NCBI GenBank assembly: GCA_029834535.1
Contig: JAQMWT010000317.1
Coordinates: forward strand, 310,001 to 374,000
Source: Chrysophaeum taylorii
Lineage: Eukaryota > Sar > Pelagophyceae > Pelagomonadales > Pelagomonadaceae
DNA: 64,000 nucleotides
Reading direction: 5' to 3'
A model generated the notes under the pieces. The model was not told where the DNA came from. It searched no databases and worked only from the letters and a program-made list of their open reading frames with translations. Made by a program: the position numbers and the translations under genes. Every line of letters starts with the position of its first letter. Position 1 is the stretch's first letter. Below are positions 20,079 through 30,723 of this stretch, piece by piece.

Positions 20079-20358
20079 GTGTGACACGACGATCTGTGTG
20101 CGCGCGCGCGAGTCGAGTTGTTGCGCAGTGGGGGGTGTGGCAATGAATGTCGAGGGGTGCACCAGTGGTGGAGAGGAAGAAACCTGCTGCTGCTGCTGTT
20201 TTCAGGCAGGCGAGGTCGACGAGCGTCGTTGGTGGAAGGATAGAGAGTAAGGAACATCGGAGAAGACAAAAAGGGGACGGACGCGTCTCTGGCTGGCGTG
20301 GCGTGGCGCGGCGGTGATGTTGTTGTTCGTGCCTACCGAATATCTCGCGGAACGAACA

Positions 20359-22182
20359 CTAGGCGGAATTGTTCATCCGGAGCCAGCTGGAGGCGTTGGC
20401 TTTCCACTTGGAGACGGTCCTGGTGGCGTTCGGGCCGCTGCGGTTGCCCGTGAGTCGCATGCAGAGCGCGGTGTCGCCGAGGTCGACGTCGGCGAGGCCT
20501 TCGATGGTGACGATGCCCGCTTGGGCGAGGCGCTGGCGCTTGTTCTCCCCGATAGTGGGGAGCTGGCGTCCGAGTCGCGTGCCAAAGGCGGACCGGGACG
20601 CTCGCTGCTGCTGCTGCTGCTGAAGGGGCGGCGGCGTCACCGGGGACTTGGGTTTTTCTCCGTTGGGGACTCCGGGGTCCTCGGCGGCCGCTCGCATGGG
20701 TTGGTCGTCGTCGCGGTGGTCTCTGGTCGTAGTGGCGGCCGTCGGCACTACCACGGTCGGGGCCTCGGCGGGCGGCGGGGGGTCTTGTCTCTTGGGCGGG
20801 TCGGGGACGTGGAGCTGGTACGAGACGAGGGGCGACAAGGAGGGGGGCGGCGGGGGCGCGACCGGCGGGGGCGTTCCCGGGGCAGCCGACGGAGGGGCGT
20901 CCTCGTCGTGCGGCGGGGTCACGACGAAGGGCTCCTCTTCCGGAGGATCCTGGTTGCGCGACGGGATACCGTCGGTCTCGGGGGCGGTCTCGTAGGAAAA
21001 CGTGGTTCGGCGGTCGACGGTGTGGGATCGCTTGGCGGCGGGCTGCGACATAGAAATCTCGCCGATGGCGATCGCCTTGGTCCACAAGTGTGCGAAGCGC
21101 GCGTCGTTGCCGCGCGAAGCGGGCGGGTCGAAGCTCTGGTCGTCGTCGTCGTCGTCGGCGCCGTAAAAGTCCATCAAATAGACAATTTCTTGCTCCTCCG
21201 ACATGCTCTCGGCCGTCGAGAGATCGCGCTTCACGCCGCGGTCGGTCGCGGCGACGTCGTTGTCGGGGGAAGGCGCTTCGAAAAATGGCCCGTCGAGCGC
21301 CGGCGCGCACGTGCCTTCGCCAATTTCCAACGGACGGTCGTCGAGCTCGACTTTGACCGAGGCTCGCCTCGCGTCCACGGGTTCGAGGTCGTCCTCTTCG
21401 TCGGGATTCTTCAAAACAAGGGTCGCGAGGCGCTTCTTCTTGTCGACGGCGAGCGCCTGGCGGCGGAGCGAGGCCTCGGCCGCGTCGCGCGCCTCGGCGT
21501 ACTCGGCGCCCGCGGCGACCGCCGCGTAGAAGGCCGCCGCGAAGACGACCGCACCCTCCTCGAGGCAGGCCGAGCGCCAGCCAAAGGCGTGCGTCGCCGG
21601 CACGGCCTTGGAGACTTCGGCGGTATGGGAGGCGTTGCAAAAGATGAGGTCGACCTCCGCCGAATCAAACGCGCCGACGAACTCCTCGAACGACGCGCCG
21701 ACCTCCACCGTCTCGCGCCGCAGCACCACGCGCGAGGCCGTCGTCGCGCACGAGACGACCTCTTCCTTCAAAGTTCTCCGCGACCGCCGCCCGCTCATCA
21801 CGTGCCCCGGCGTCGTCGAGCACGCGTGTCCGACCACGTGCACCGCGATTCTCGCTCGCTTCGTCTTCCGCTTCTTCGCCAGCACCGCCTCGAGCTCGCC
21901 GACGCTCCCGCACACCTCCACGACCGCCACACCCCTCAACACGCCCTCGATCGCCGCCGTCTCCGCCGCGAGCCGCGACTCCGACGCCGTCGCCCCCCGC
22001 AACACGATCACCACCAGCTCCTCGGACTGTCCGCCGCCCAACACCATTGACTTGAACGACTCCGTCATCTTACCCACGAGGCCCCTGGGACGCGCCCGCG
22101 TAGTGTTACGCGTCTTCGAGGAGCCGCGCTTTTGCTCGTTTGCCGCCGCACGTCTCGAGGAGAAGGACTGCGAACCCGCCAT
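20359..22182 (-). CDS. Caspase/CHAT-fold-like protein with C-terminal helix-hairpin-helix
   Basis: 607 residues from the ATG at 22182. Residues 55-255 look like a caspase-like (CHAT/metacaspase-type) fold: a strand plus VHVVGHA (114-120) in the place of the catalytic His, then VDLIFCNASHTAEV (177-190) where active members have N-A-C-H/Q-S. It continues FGWRSACLEEGAVVFAAAFY, typical of the CHAT helix after the active site. The nucleophile position appears to be Ser, with a Cys two residues before, so it is either inactive or altered. A long disordered acidic, Pro- and Gln-rich linker follows. Residues about 545-605 (LPTIGENKRQRLAQAGIVTI, EGLADVDL) match helix-hairpin-helix domains that bind DNA or partner proteins. 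The assignment is by pattern only; no repeats or NB-ARC are present. Confidence 0.55.
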   Translation of the reverse strand: MAGSQSFSSRRAAANEQKRGSSKTRNTTRARPRGLVGKMTESFKSMVLGGGQSEELVVIVLRGATASESRLAAETAAIEGVLRGVAVVEVCGSVGELEAVLAKKRKTKRARIAVHVVGHACSTTPGHVMSGRRSRRTLKEEVVSCATTASRVVLRRETVEVGASFEEFVGAFDSAEVDLIFCNASHTAEVSKAVPATHAFGWRSACLEEGAVVFAAAFYAAVAAGAEYAEARDAAEASLRRQALAVDKKKRLATLVLKNPDEEDDLEPVDARRASVKVELDDRPLEIGEGTCAPALDGPFFEAPSPDNDVAATDRGVKRDLSTAESMSEEQEIVYLMDFYGADDDDDDQSFDPPASRGNDARFAHLWTKAIAIGEISMSQPAAKRSHTVDRRTTFSYETAPETDGIPSRNQDPPEEEPFVVTPPHDEDAPPSAAPGTPPPVAPPPPPSLSPLVSYQLHVPDPPKRQDPPPPAEAPTVVVPTAATTTRDHRDDDQPMRAAAEDPGVPNGEKPKSPVTPPPLQQQQQQRASRSAFGTRLGRQLPTIGENKRQRLAQAGIVTIEGLADVDLGDTALCMRLTGNRSGPNATRTVSKWKANASSWLRMNNSA

Positions 22183-22853
22183 CTTCGCTCGCTACCCCCG
22201 ACAATTTAAAGGGTAAGAGGATCTTCCAATAATTCGGGGTTCTCGCCACATATTCTACAATTCAGATAGATCTCGAATTGAATACCGTTCAACTTCGAAT
22301 AAAAGTCCGTTGCGAAAACATACGTTTCGCCGACCATCACCTACCCACGTGGGGTTCGGACTTGACCACAAACTTTGTCACATTGTCATTCGGCACGACG
22401 TCAACTTGCATGCGACTCAGACTGCACACACACCGGCGTACAAACAACCTTCAACGGTCATTTTTTGCGGAGTTTCGGCAATACTATATTCATTACATTA
22501 CATTGCTTTTTTAAATATAGGTGTTCCTACAAAACGGTAATTAATAAATACGGTGTTGTTTGTTGTTGTAGACTTGCCGCTCCAAGCGCCCACCGGTTGG
22601 CGGCTGGGCCGAGCGCGCCGGTGGCGGCCGACTGGCCCAAGGCGCGTCGTAAGTGCGGCCGACGCCTCAACAAGGCACTCCGCAAATCCCACATACTGAC
22701 GGCGGAGACAAGGTAATCCCGAGGTCGCTCGCTCGGTCGGTCGGTCGGTCGGTCGCTCGCTCGCTCGCTCGGTCGCTCGGTCGGTCGCTCGACTCGAATC
22801 GCGAGAGGTTGTATTTAATAGGAAATAAAGGTCGTCGTCGTCGTCGTCGTCGT
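22183..22853. other. Intergenic region with tetranucleotide repeats
   Basis: No gene supported. AT-rich 22200-22560, then GC-rich, ending in (GGTC/GCTC)n and (GTC)n repeats. Confidence 0.55.
22726..22853 (+). repeat. (GGTC/GCTC)n and (GTC)n repeats
   Basis: A 65-bp run of alternating GCTC and GGTC units (about 22728-22794) and a (GTC)n run at about 22832-22853, next to the 3' end of the glycosyltransferase-like gene. Confidence 0.85.
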
Positions 22854-24042
22854 CTACCGGGTGTGAGGAGAGAAAATGTAGCGCAGGAGGGTGGCCCAGC
22901 GACCACTCGTCGGACTTCGTCGTCCGGGGATCGTAGCCTCAGAGGCGATCCCCGGCGAGGTATTCGCGGCGCGGGCTCGATGCAGAGGGCGTCGCGCTTG
23001 TTGGAGTTCCTCGAGGAGAGGGTCAAGCTGCGCTTGGACGTTGGCAATTTTTCGATCCAAGGAGGGGGCTGGGAGGTCGGCGGGTGCGAGAGCGGTCTTC
23101 TCGGTCTGAAATTTTTCGAGGCGGAGCCGCAGCGCGTTGATCCGCTTTTCGAGGGCGGCGATGTTGCCCTGCGGCGGGTGCGGAACGGAGTCGCAGGGGA
23201 GCGCGGCGCACAAGAGGTCGTTTGGCCGGGCGAATTTTTTTAAGAGAAGACCGTCGCGAGTCTTCTCCTCGATAAGAGGAAGATCGGATCGTTGTTTGAG
23301 CTCCCCCGCGAATCCGTAGTGCGCGAAGTCGGCAAGCTTGTCGATCGCGGGCGCCGGGTCGACCGTGTGCGCGTCTTTGAAGAAAGTTCGTCGACCGCCG
23401 TACGTCGCCGGTACGAGGAGCCACTTGTGTCTGTTGGCGACGACGGCCAGAATGTGGCAGCGGCGCGGATACTGGAGCGATATAGAAGAATGCGCGTCGA
23501 GGGGCCGGACCGCGAAGTCGCTCGCGACGCGGTCGACCATTCTTCCGCGAACGAAAGACTCGCTCGCGTCGCGCGGCGACAGACGGAAGTACTCGTCGCC
23601 GTCGGGGAACATCAGAAGACTGTCGTTCGGCAGGCTTCCGAGAAATTCGTTCGCTGTCGCAACCTTGAGCTGCGTCGAATAGGTCCGCGCTTCGAGAACG
23701 TTTTCGGGCACCAGGAATTCTCGGAGGATCGACCGCGTCTCGTTCGTGGCGCCTTCGACGATCACCAGCGCGCGACCAGGTTGCCGGAAATTGAACCCCG
23801 TCGCGGCGTACCACGACAGAAAGTGGCATACGTGGACCGCGGACCGCCCGTTCAAAAAGGAAAAGAAGTACGTCCGCTCGAACCTCCTCTCCTGCGTTTT
23901 TTTTGGATCATCAGTGTGCCGCCCGAGAAAAAAGAAGACGCCGCACCGGCCACCGTCTTCCGTTCAGAGGCCCACCGCAGTCGCCCTTCCCGCCGCCGCC
24001 GCCGCCGCCGGGGGAGGCTTTGTACACGAAGCAGGACGGCAT
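22854..24042 (-). CDS. Glycosyltransferase-like protein (DxD motif)
   Basis: Proposed complement(join(22854..23891, 23947..24042)), 377 residues. The 55-nt intron (GTGCGG...GCAG) keeps phase 0. The short exon 1 (MPSCFVYKASP then poly-Gly) leads into exon 2, ERRFERTYFFSFLNGRSAVH. The body has CHFLSWYAATGF, ALVIVEGATNET and LLMFPDGDEYFRL. The last contains an acidic D-x-D-like pair at the end of a strand, as in GT-A folds (GT2/GT92-like), where it holds metal and the nucleotide sugar. Later GDAHT-like and FAHYGFAGE segments fit the same class. The C-terminal 110 residues are a coiled coil (ALEKRINALRLRLEKFQ) plus a basic tail. Donor and acceptor are unknown. It starts 74 bp downstream of the Lon stop on the same strand. 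Confidence 0.55.
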
Positions 24043-24116
24043 ATATAATCGAGGAACTACTACTATTGTTATTATTATTTGTGGCAACAACAACAACAAC
24101 AACGTACTACTTACTA

Positions 24117-26981
24117 CTACTGAGGCGGCGGCGGCGGCGGCGGCGGCGGCGCGCTGCGGTCGAAAGCGGCTCCAAGGACGTCGTCGAAGGTGGAGGCGAA
24201 GTGGGGCGTGAGACCCTCCTTCAAGTAGTCGGCGAGCTCGTCGTAGTCTCGCTGGTTATCGACGGGCATGAGGACCTGGGTGACGCCGGCGCGCCTCGCC
24301 GCGATGACCTTCTCCTTGACGCCGCCGATCGGAAGGACGCGACCAGTGAGGGAGAGCTCCCCCGTCATCGCGAGGTCGGACCGGACGGGCGTGTTGGTCG
24401 CGAGGCTGACGAGGGCCGTCGCGATCGTGACGCCGGCAGATGGTCCGTCCTTGGGCGTCGCGCCCTCGGGCACGTGGACGTGCATCTCGAGGCCCTCGAG
24501 GTCCGAGGCGTAGCGCGTGCGGACGTGGGCGAGCGCGACCCTCGAGGACTCTTCCATGACGCTCCCGAGCTGGCCCGTCGTCGACAGCTTGGGCGGGCCC
24601 TCCTTCTTGCTGACGCTCGCGGCCTCGACGTATATGGTCGAGCCGCCCATCGAATTCCAGGCGAGACCCATCACGACGCCGACCGGCGGGGCGTCGGGGT
24701 AGAGGCGGTCCTTGGGGAACTTTGGCTTGCCGACAAAGTCCTCGAGGTTGTTTTCGTCGACGACCCGCACGGGGTCGCCCTTGACGCTCGCGAGCGCGAG
24801 CTTGCGCGCGATTTTTTCGATGAGCTTCTGGAGCGACCTCACGCCCGCCTCGCGCGAGTGGCCCTTGACGAGCGCGCGAAGCGCGTCGTCGACGATGCGC
24901 GGCGCGTCTTCTTCGACGTCGAGGCCGGCTTCCTTGAAGGCCGCGGGCATGAGGTGCTGCGTCGCGATGGCGAGCTTTTCCTCGAGATCGTAGCCGGCGA
25001 GCCGGACGACCTCCATCCGGTCGAGGAGGGGCGTCGGGATCGTGTGCTCGACGTTGGCCGTGCAAACGAAGAGACATCGCGACAGGTCGACCGGAACGTC
25101 GAGGTAGTGGTCGAGGAACCCGTTGTTTTGCGCGGGGTCGAGGAGTTCGAGGAGTGCCGAGGCGGGGTCTCCGCCGTGGCCCGAGCCGAGCTTGTCGATC
25201 TCGTCGAGCAACACCAACGGGTTGCACGACTTGGCGGCCTTGAGGGCCTGGAGCGGTTTCCCGGGCATCGCCCCGACGTAGGTGCGTCGATGCCCTTTGA
25301 TTTCGGCGACGTCGTGGAGCCCGCCGACCGAGAAACGCTGGAACTCGCGACCGAGCGCCTTGGCGATGCTCGAGCCGATGCTCGTCTTGCCGACGCCCGG
25401 AGGACCGACGAGACACAGAATCTTTCCTTTGACGGCGCCGACGAGCTTCCCGACGGCGACGAGCTCGAGAATTCGCTCCTTGACGTCGTCCATTCCGTAG
25501 TGATCCTCGTCGAGCACGCGCCTCGCTTCGCCAACATCGAACACCTCGGGAGTGTGGCGCCCCCACGGGATCGCCGTCAGCCAATCGAGATAGTTTCGCG
25601 TCACGTTGAACTCCGCCGAGTTCTTCTCGAGGGTCGCGAGCTTCACGAGCTCCTCGTCGATCGCCTCCTTCGCCAGTCTCGGGATGACCGAGGTCCACTC
25701 CTCGCTCTCGTCCTGGTGGTGGTGGTGGTGGTCCGACGGGTGCACGCCCTGCTCGAGCTGCTCGAGCCGCCGTTTGTACTTGGCGATGATCGCTTCCTTG
25801 TCGTCCTGCTCCATCCCGAGTTCCTTCTTGATCGCCTTCAACTGCTCGTTGAGCATGAACGTCCGTTGCTGCCCCGATATCTTCTTTTCCACCTCCTGCG
25901 AAATCTCCTGCTGAAGTTTGCTCAGCTCGCGCTCCTTAAGAACCAGCTCGAGCGCGATCCGGAGCCGCTCGGCCACGTCGCGCTCCTCGAGCGCGCGCTG
26001 CAGGTCGGCGCCCTCGGCGGTCGCGAGGGCGCACGCAAAGTCGGCGAGCTTGTAGGGATCAGCGATGTCAATGCGCTGAGCGAAGAAGTGCATGTGCTCG
26101 CGGTACAGCGGATTCAACTGCACGAGCTCGCGAATCATAGCGACGATCTCGTTCGACAGCGCGCGCACCACGTCTGCCTTGACGCGCGGCGCCTCGGCTT
26201 GCGGGGCTTCCGTGCCCTTCTTTGGACTGCGGCGGCGTCCCCGGAACGGCGGCTTTCCCCCCGCAGCAGCCTGGGGCTGCTGATGCTCGATGACGACGCC
26301 ATCCTCCGCCTCCCAGACCTCGCGCGGCCAGTGCGTTACTCCGAACCGCGGCGGAGGGCCCGCGTCCGCGACCGAGGCGAGGTCGATACGCCGGTGCACG
26401 AGCACCAGCGCCTGCGTCTGACCGTCGGGCGTGTCCTGGAGGTTGTGAATTTGCGCGAACGCGCCCGTCCCGTGGACGACCCCGAGCGCCGCGTCCAACG
26501 CGTCTTCGTCGTTCTCGATCCTCGACCGGATCTCCGACAGCAACTCCCCGCCCGGATCCTTGTTGCTTTCGCGCCGCAAGAACAGCCCCACGTACGGCCG
26601 ACCCGCCTTCATCTCCGCCTGCGCCGCGCTCGCCGCCTCCCGGCTCAAGCTCAGCGAATGCACCATGCCGGGAAACAACGGCCGCCGCCCCAACCCGAGC
26701 CCGAGCACGCGGTCGGGCCGAGGCGCCGCGTCACCGTACCCCATCATCGCGATTCCCCCGCCCCCGCCCCCGCCGCTTCCGCCCGTCTGCGGCGGCAGCG
26801 ATGACTCGCTGTTGTTGTTATGGTTGTTCGTGGTGCCACCATCGCCGCCGGAATCTTGCAAGCGCACACCGCCCACACTCGAACCCCACCGCCTCGACGG
26901 CCCTCGCCGACGAACCGCGGGGAAAAAACTCAACCGCAGCATATCCGACGCGGCCAACCTCGCGCCCCCCAAGCGCAGCAT
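24117..26981 (-). CDS. LON: ATP-dependent Lon protease, mitochondrial type
   Basis: 954 residues. The N-terminus (MLRLGGARLAASDMLRLSFF, then PAVRRRGPSRRW) is Arg-rich and hydrophobic with no acidic residues, a mitochondrial-type presequence. The Lon substrate-binding domain starts near residue 95 (PLFPGMVHSLSLSREAA). AAA+ module: Walker A GPPGVGKTS (about 524-532), Walker B VLLDEIDKLG (about 588-597). Protease domain: KDGPSAGVT with the catalytic Ser (about 845) and GGVKEKVIAARRAG with the catalytic Lys (about 888). An insert with a His/Asp run (HPSDHHHHHHQDE) lies before the AAA+ domain, and the C-terminus ends in poly-Pro from a CCG repeat. Lon degrades damaged matrix proteins and binds mtDNA. 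Length and motif order match the family, with no intron needed. Confidence 0.95.
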   Translation of the reverse strand: MLRLGGARLAASDMLRLSFFPAVRRRGPSRRWGSSVGGVRLQDSGGDGGTTNNHNNNSESSLPPQTGGSGGGGGGGIAMMGYGDAAPRPDRVLGLGLGRRPLFPGMVHSLSLSREAASAAQAEMKAGRPYVGLFLRRESNKDPGGELLSEIRSRIENDEDALDAALGVVHGTGAFAQIHNLQDTPDGQTQALVLVHRRIDLASVADAGPPPRFGVTHWPREVWEAEDGVVIEHQQPQAAAGGKPPFRGRRRSPKKGTEAPQAEAPRVKADVVRALSNEIVAMIRELVQLNPLYREHMHFFAQRIDIADPYKLADFACALATAEGADLQRALEERDVAERLRIALELVLKERELSKLQQEISQEVEKKISGQQRTFMLNEQLKAIKKELGMEQDDKEAIIAKYKRRLEQLEQGVHPSDHHHHHQDESEEWTSVIPRLAKEAIDEELVKLATLEKNSAEFNVTRNYLDWLTAIPWGRHTPEVFDVGEARRVLDEDHYGMDDVKERILELVAVGKLVGAVKGKILCLVGPPGVGKTSIGSSIAKALGREFQRFSVGGLHDVAEIKGHRRTYVGAMPGKPLQALKAAKSCNPLVLLDEIDKLGSGHGGDPASALLELLDPAQNNGFLDHYLDVPVDLSRCLFVCTANVEHTIPTPLLDRMEVVRLAGYDLEEKLAIATQHLMPAAFKEAGLDVEEDAPRIVDDALRALVKGHSREAGVRSLQKLIEKIARKLALASVKGDPVRVVDENNLEDFVGKPKFPKDRLYPDAPPVGVVMGLAWNSMGGSTIYVEAASVSKKEGPPKLSTTGQLGSVMEESSRVALAHVRTRYASDLEGLEMHVHVPEGATPKDGPSAGVTIATALVSLATNTPVRSDLAMTGELSLTGRVLPIGGVKEKVIAARRAGVTQVLMPVDNQRDYDELADYLKEGLTPHFASTFDDVLGAAFDRSAPPPPPPPPPQ

Positions 26982-29168
26982 ATCCTCGCTCTTCTTCTTC
27001 TTCTTCTTCGCGTCTCAGACCTTCCAAAACGGTGCGGAGAACAAGCTCCTACGCCGAGGTAAGGTTAAAGACAGACACACGGAGGTGACGTGTATCTACT
27101 ACTCCTCGAAGCGGCGTTTTTGTTCAAGTTTAGATGTGCGGATGTACTACCAGGACGCGCGCCTCACACTCCATCGACTTGTTGAAGATCGCGGAGGACA
27201 CGGTTGACGCGGTGGATGATATATCTATCTTCTTATACCATGGTTCCAGCAAACTCAGCGTTGGTTTGTTGGACGCTTGTGTAGTGCCTCCGTTCACTAT
27301 GCCCAGACGTAAAAAGATTGGTAACAATAGTAAAGTGATATCCGATACGTGCCTCACATGCTGAGGTTTTCCCCTTCCTGAGAGCGACCTCAATGATGAT
27401 GCGGCAGAGTCGTGAGCTGAGCGTCTCTGCCCCGAAGGGTCAATTGGCCAGAGCTTCGATCCGTTGCCGGTGGCAAAATATCTATCGCGGACCGTAGCCT
27501 TTGAATCTCCACACAGGCGGCCAATGTCGCGCAGTAGTAACGAATAGGAAATGGGTAAGACATGGCGAGCAGATTGGCATACTCGTCAAATTTATCTCGC
27601 CAACGGAGCTTATTAAACTGATCTGGTTGGTGTTGGCGTCGCGCTTCGTATGGTTTCCAAACCGCAGTGGATGCAAAACAACATACACGTGTACATTGAC
27701 TCATAAGGAACCGCAAGAAATCGTCGAGGGTCGTGGTCATTGATTGATTTTGCGGAGAATGCCGTCTGAATTACCAATTCCCGAGTAATCAATGGTGTCG
27801 TCGACTGAAATCTCAAGACTTTCTTTTTGTCGTCATTGTTGGCGGCAAAAATGTGTGTTCGACATTGAAGCTTCGAGGGATTTGGCGTGAAAGCATTGGT
27901 CTCATTTTGATCTTAAGTTTAAAGATGACGCGGACAATGTTGGTCGCTCAGTATGCTGGACTCATTTCGCGAGCTCGTAGTCCGAATCCCACTCTCTCGC
28001 GCTAGACGTTTCAATCCTGCAACTTTAGCTCAAGGATTGGCTTGGCGACCCAGATGATGCAAACAGCTGTAATGTGGTCGATCCACTTCGAGTCTACTTT
28101 ATCTCCTTGTTGAATCTGGTGGTGTTGCAGTTGCAGGCGCCACTGGTGGTTTGACCTTGTCGACGCGAATGAGAAGTTTTCACGCGCTCGAACTTAACAA
28201 TAGCACGATCGGTGTTGAATATGCTCCTCGAATCGATATCGAGGCCGGGGGGGATCGAGGTTGATGGCCTGGGGTAGAAATGTTCGTGATTTTGGTGGGT
28301 GTTTTTTTAATAAGTTGTTTGGCGACGGTGTTGGAGGAGTTATTGTTGAGTTTGTTAAGTGAGCGGTATGTCGCAAAGACCGAAATGTCACTCGAGCGAA
28401 CTTTCTTTAGCTTTAGCAAGCGGACTGCGACACTGGCCACTCTCATGGTGATAGTTGACGATCCCCCCGCATCTCAACCATGCACTCGGAGCATAGTAAT
28501 ACATGAGATCCGTGGATTGTCAGATTTCGCTCCTTTGACGAGACTTTGTTGTCACGAAAGCGAGCTGCGCCATACTTTTCGTTGACTTGGTATCCTTGGA
28601 CGAATTGCGACATTTATTCTAAAGTGGTGTGGTGGGTAGGTGACTCGCGCGCAATCCGCATCAAGTTGAGAGATTAAAAACTAAAGCCAAAAGACACGAA
28701 CTTCTTCGGAACTGTCTTTCGCATCACATCTGAATCATGTCGCGTACCCGAGCAAACGACGGGTCCCTCCAAAGCGCGATAAAGCATGGAATGAGAGTCG
28801 AGGCTGCCTCAACCCTTCAACAGCGCCGCGAGCGTCGTGAAGTTAGAAGAGTATGCTTGCAACCCTGATCTGAATCTTCGCGCCTGTCGGTTCTGACAAC
28901 AAACACGAAAGCGATTTTCGAACGAACTCCGAGATAGATTCCCTCAATCGCCACGGCACGATGATAGACGCGTTCAAATTTCTTTCTAAAGACTTTCCGT
29001 GATTGCACTGCCGCTGCCTCCAAATTGGAAAGTGCTTCATCCAACAGTACCGAGGCTCGGAGCCTCTGCCCGAGCCCCGTCGCTCACTCCGCACATTGGA
29101 TCACGACAGCGCTCGATTCAGGTCAAGTCTTGACACCCGTATTGATTACAACCAGAGATCTCGCAGAC
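26982..29168. other. Long AT-richer intergenic region
   Basis: About 2.2 kb with lower GC than the flanking genes. Several short frames exist (for example 27390-27740 minus and 28280-28585 plus) but none shows a motif, a good start context or codon bias like the neighbours. A TTC/CTT-rich tract sits near 26993-27010. It may hold an unrecognised RNA gene or decayed sequence; I see nothing definite. Confidence 0.5.
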
Positions 29169-30723
29169 ATGGCGCGTGGGCGATGGCAATCGTCACCTCC
29201 CAGCGTTTTGGATCAGATTATTACCTTTTTGAGGGTAAACATAAGTGTCGTTGCCACAGAAGAGACGATGTGGGAGGTCGAAGTGCTCCGACGCGGGTCG
29301 CTCGTCGCGCTCAGTGTCGATGTAAATGGAAGCGATGATTTATTGCGCAGGAAAAACTACAGCGCCAACGACAGAGCCACTTCTTTGGAGGCAAAAAGCC
29401 AAAATGGCAGCGACGTGACTTTGTGCGGTACCTCGACCTCGAACCTTGACATTTCTCCAGGTTCTTGCGCGCACCGGGGACAAGCGCAGTCTCACCTACT
29501 ACTCCAAGGGTACCCTGCGTGGCGCGCTCGACGTAACCGAGGCATCGATTACGTCGTTCGGGAACGATTCACGCGAGTTTGTTTTCGAGTTAAATGCCAT
29601 CGACGAGACTGGACCCTGTGATCTGCATCTCGCGGCCGCAAGTCACGCCGACATGGACCAGTGGATCCAAGCGCTAACCCCGCACGAGACTTTCCCACCG
29701 CCCCCGCCCCTCGAACCGCCGTCCGCTGCCCAGCGGGAGGAGAAGGTGCCAATTTCCCCAGAGCCTGAAACCCAGCCGGACGAGCCTCCCGCCGATTCCG
29801 CCACCGCCGCCGCGGAGCCCCAGACCGACCAGCCTCCCGCTGATGATGCCTCTGCCATCGCTGTGGAAACAGAGCCTGACGAGCCTCCCGCTGATGCACC
29901 CGCCGAGGAACCCGACGACCCCCTCCCTGTTGCCGCTGCCGCCGCAGATCCCCAGCCCGACGAAGCCCCCCGCGTTGCAGCCGCTACGGTCGCGGAACCA
30001 GAGCCCGACGAACCCCTCTTTGTTACCGCCGCCGCCGCAGACCCCCAGCCCGACGAAGGCGCTCCCGTTGCAGCCGCTACGGCCGCGGAACCAGAGCCCA
30101 ACGATCACCCCCCTGATGCCGCCGACGCGGAGGAACCAGCGCCTGAAGCCGATGCCGCCGCCACCAAGGCGGAACCAGAGCCTGATGCAACTACCGCTGA
30201 TATCAGCGCCGGCGCTGCGGAGAAACTAGAGCCTGAGGCACCTACAGCTGATATCGCAGCAACCGCTGCGGAGGAACCAGAGCCTGAGGCACCTTCCGCT
30301 GATGCCGCGGCTACCGCTGCGGAGGAACCAGAGCCTGAGGCACCTACAGCTGATACCGCAGCAACCGCTGTGGAGCCCCAGCTCAACAACGCCCCCGCTG
30401 TTCCTGCCACTACCGCCGCAGAACCAGAGCCTGACGAACCCCCCGCTGTTGTCGCTGCCGCACATTCCGACCTCGACGATCTTCCCGCCACCGCTACGGT
30501 ACCAGAGCAGCCCCGAGTTCGGGACACTATCCGGTGCAAGAAATCTTTCCTCGAACAGCTCGGCCTTCCAACTAGTGCGATGGCCGAAGCCCCCTCGACT
30601 TTGGAGGAGCACGAGGAGGAAGACGACGACGACGGGAGCATCGACGGTGATGACTGTCGTGAGACCTCTGCTTGTCGCGACGAGTTTTTGGCAAAACTCG
30701 GCATCGACCCTTCTCTGCTCTAG
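29169..30723 (+). CDS. PH-domain protein with acidic Pro/Ala/Glu repeat tail
   Basis: Proposed join(29169..29315, 29351..29422, 29461..30723), about 492 residues. The second intron (38 nt, GTGCGG...CCAG) is well supported, because it joins PKWQRRDF to VLARTGDKRSLTYYSKG, the first two strands of a pleckstrin-homology domain. That domain ends with DMDQWIQALTP, the usual C-terminal Trp helix. The first intron (35 nt, GTCGAT donor) and exon 1 are tentative. After the PH domain come about 250 residues built from degenerate repeats of EPEPDEPPADAAATAA type, which are acidic and disordered. The end has two related short motifs, CKKSFLEQLGLPTS and CRDEFLAKLGIDPS, the latter closing the protein. Probably a membrane phosphoinositide-binding adaptor. 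Confidence 0.65.
29760..30520 (+). repeat. Degenerate in-frame repeat encoding EPEPDEPPAD-type units
   Basis: About a dozen imperfect units of 45-75 bp, most containing GAACCAGAGCCTGA, lie within the PH-protein frame and keep it open. Confidence 0.75.

Larger units (their letters stand above)
18886..20358. other. Long intergenic region with minisatellites
   Basis: About 1.5 kb without a supported gene. Holds an array of ACTGGGACCAGGTGAAC units, a (TTTA)n microsatellite and a GATC/ATATCG palindromic tract. Confidence 0.6.

Noticed and set aside
22665-22705. Similarity of AAGGCACTCCGCAAAT here and at about 31333
   Set aside because: A 16-base match with weak extension is near what chance gives in a 64-kb self-comparison.
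27390-27740. 116-codon minus-strand frame in the AT-richer gap
   Set aside because: No motif, no family, composition like chance; kept only as a note in the intergenic entry.
27955-28010. T-arm-like segment (AGTCCGAATCCCACT) suggesting a tRNA
   Set aside because: No acceptor stem or D-arm could be folded around it.
28280-28585. 101-codon plus-strand frame with hydrophobic start
   Set aside because: Looks like a signal peptide, but the rest has no conserved features and overlaps low-complexity DNA.
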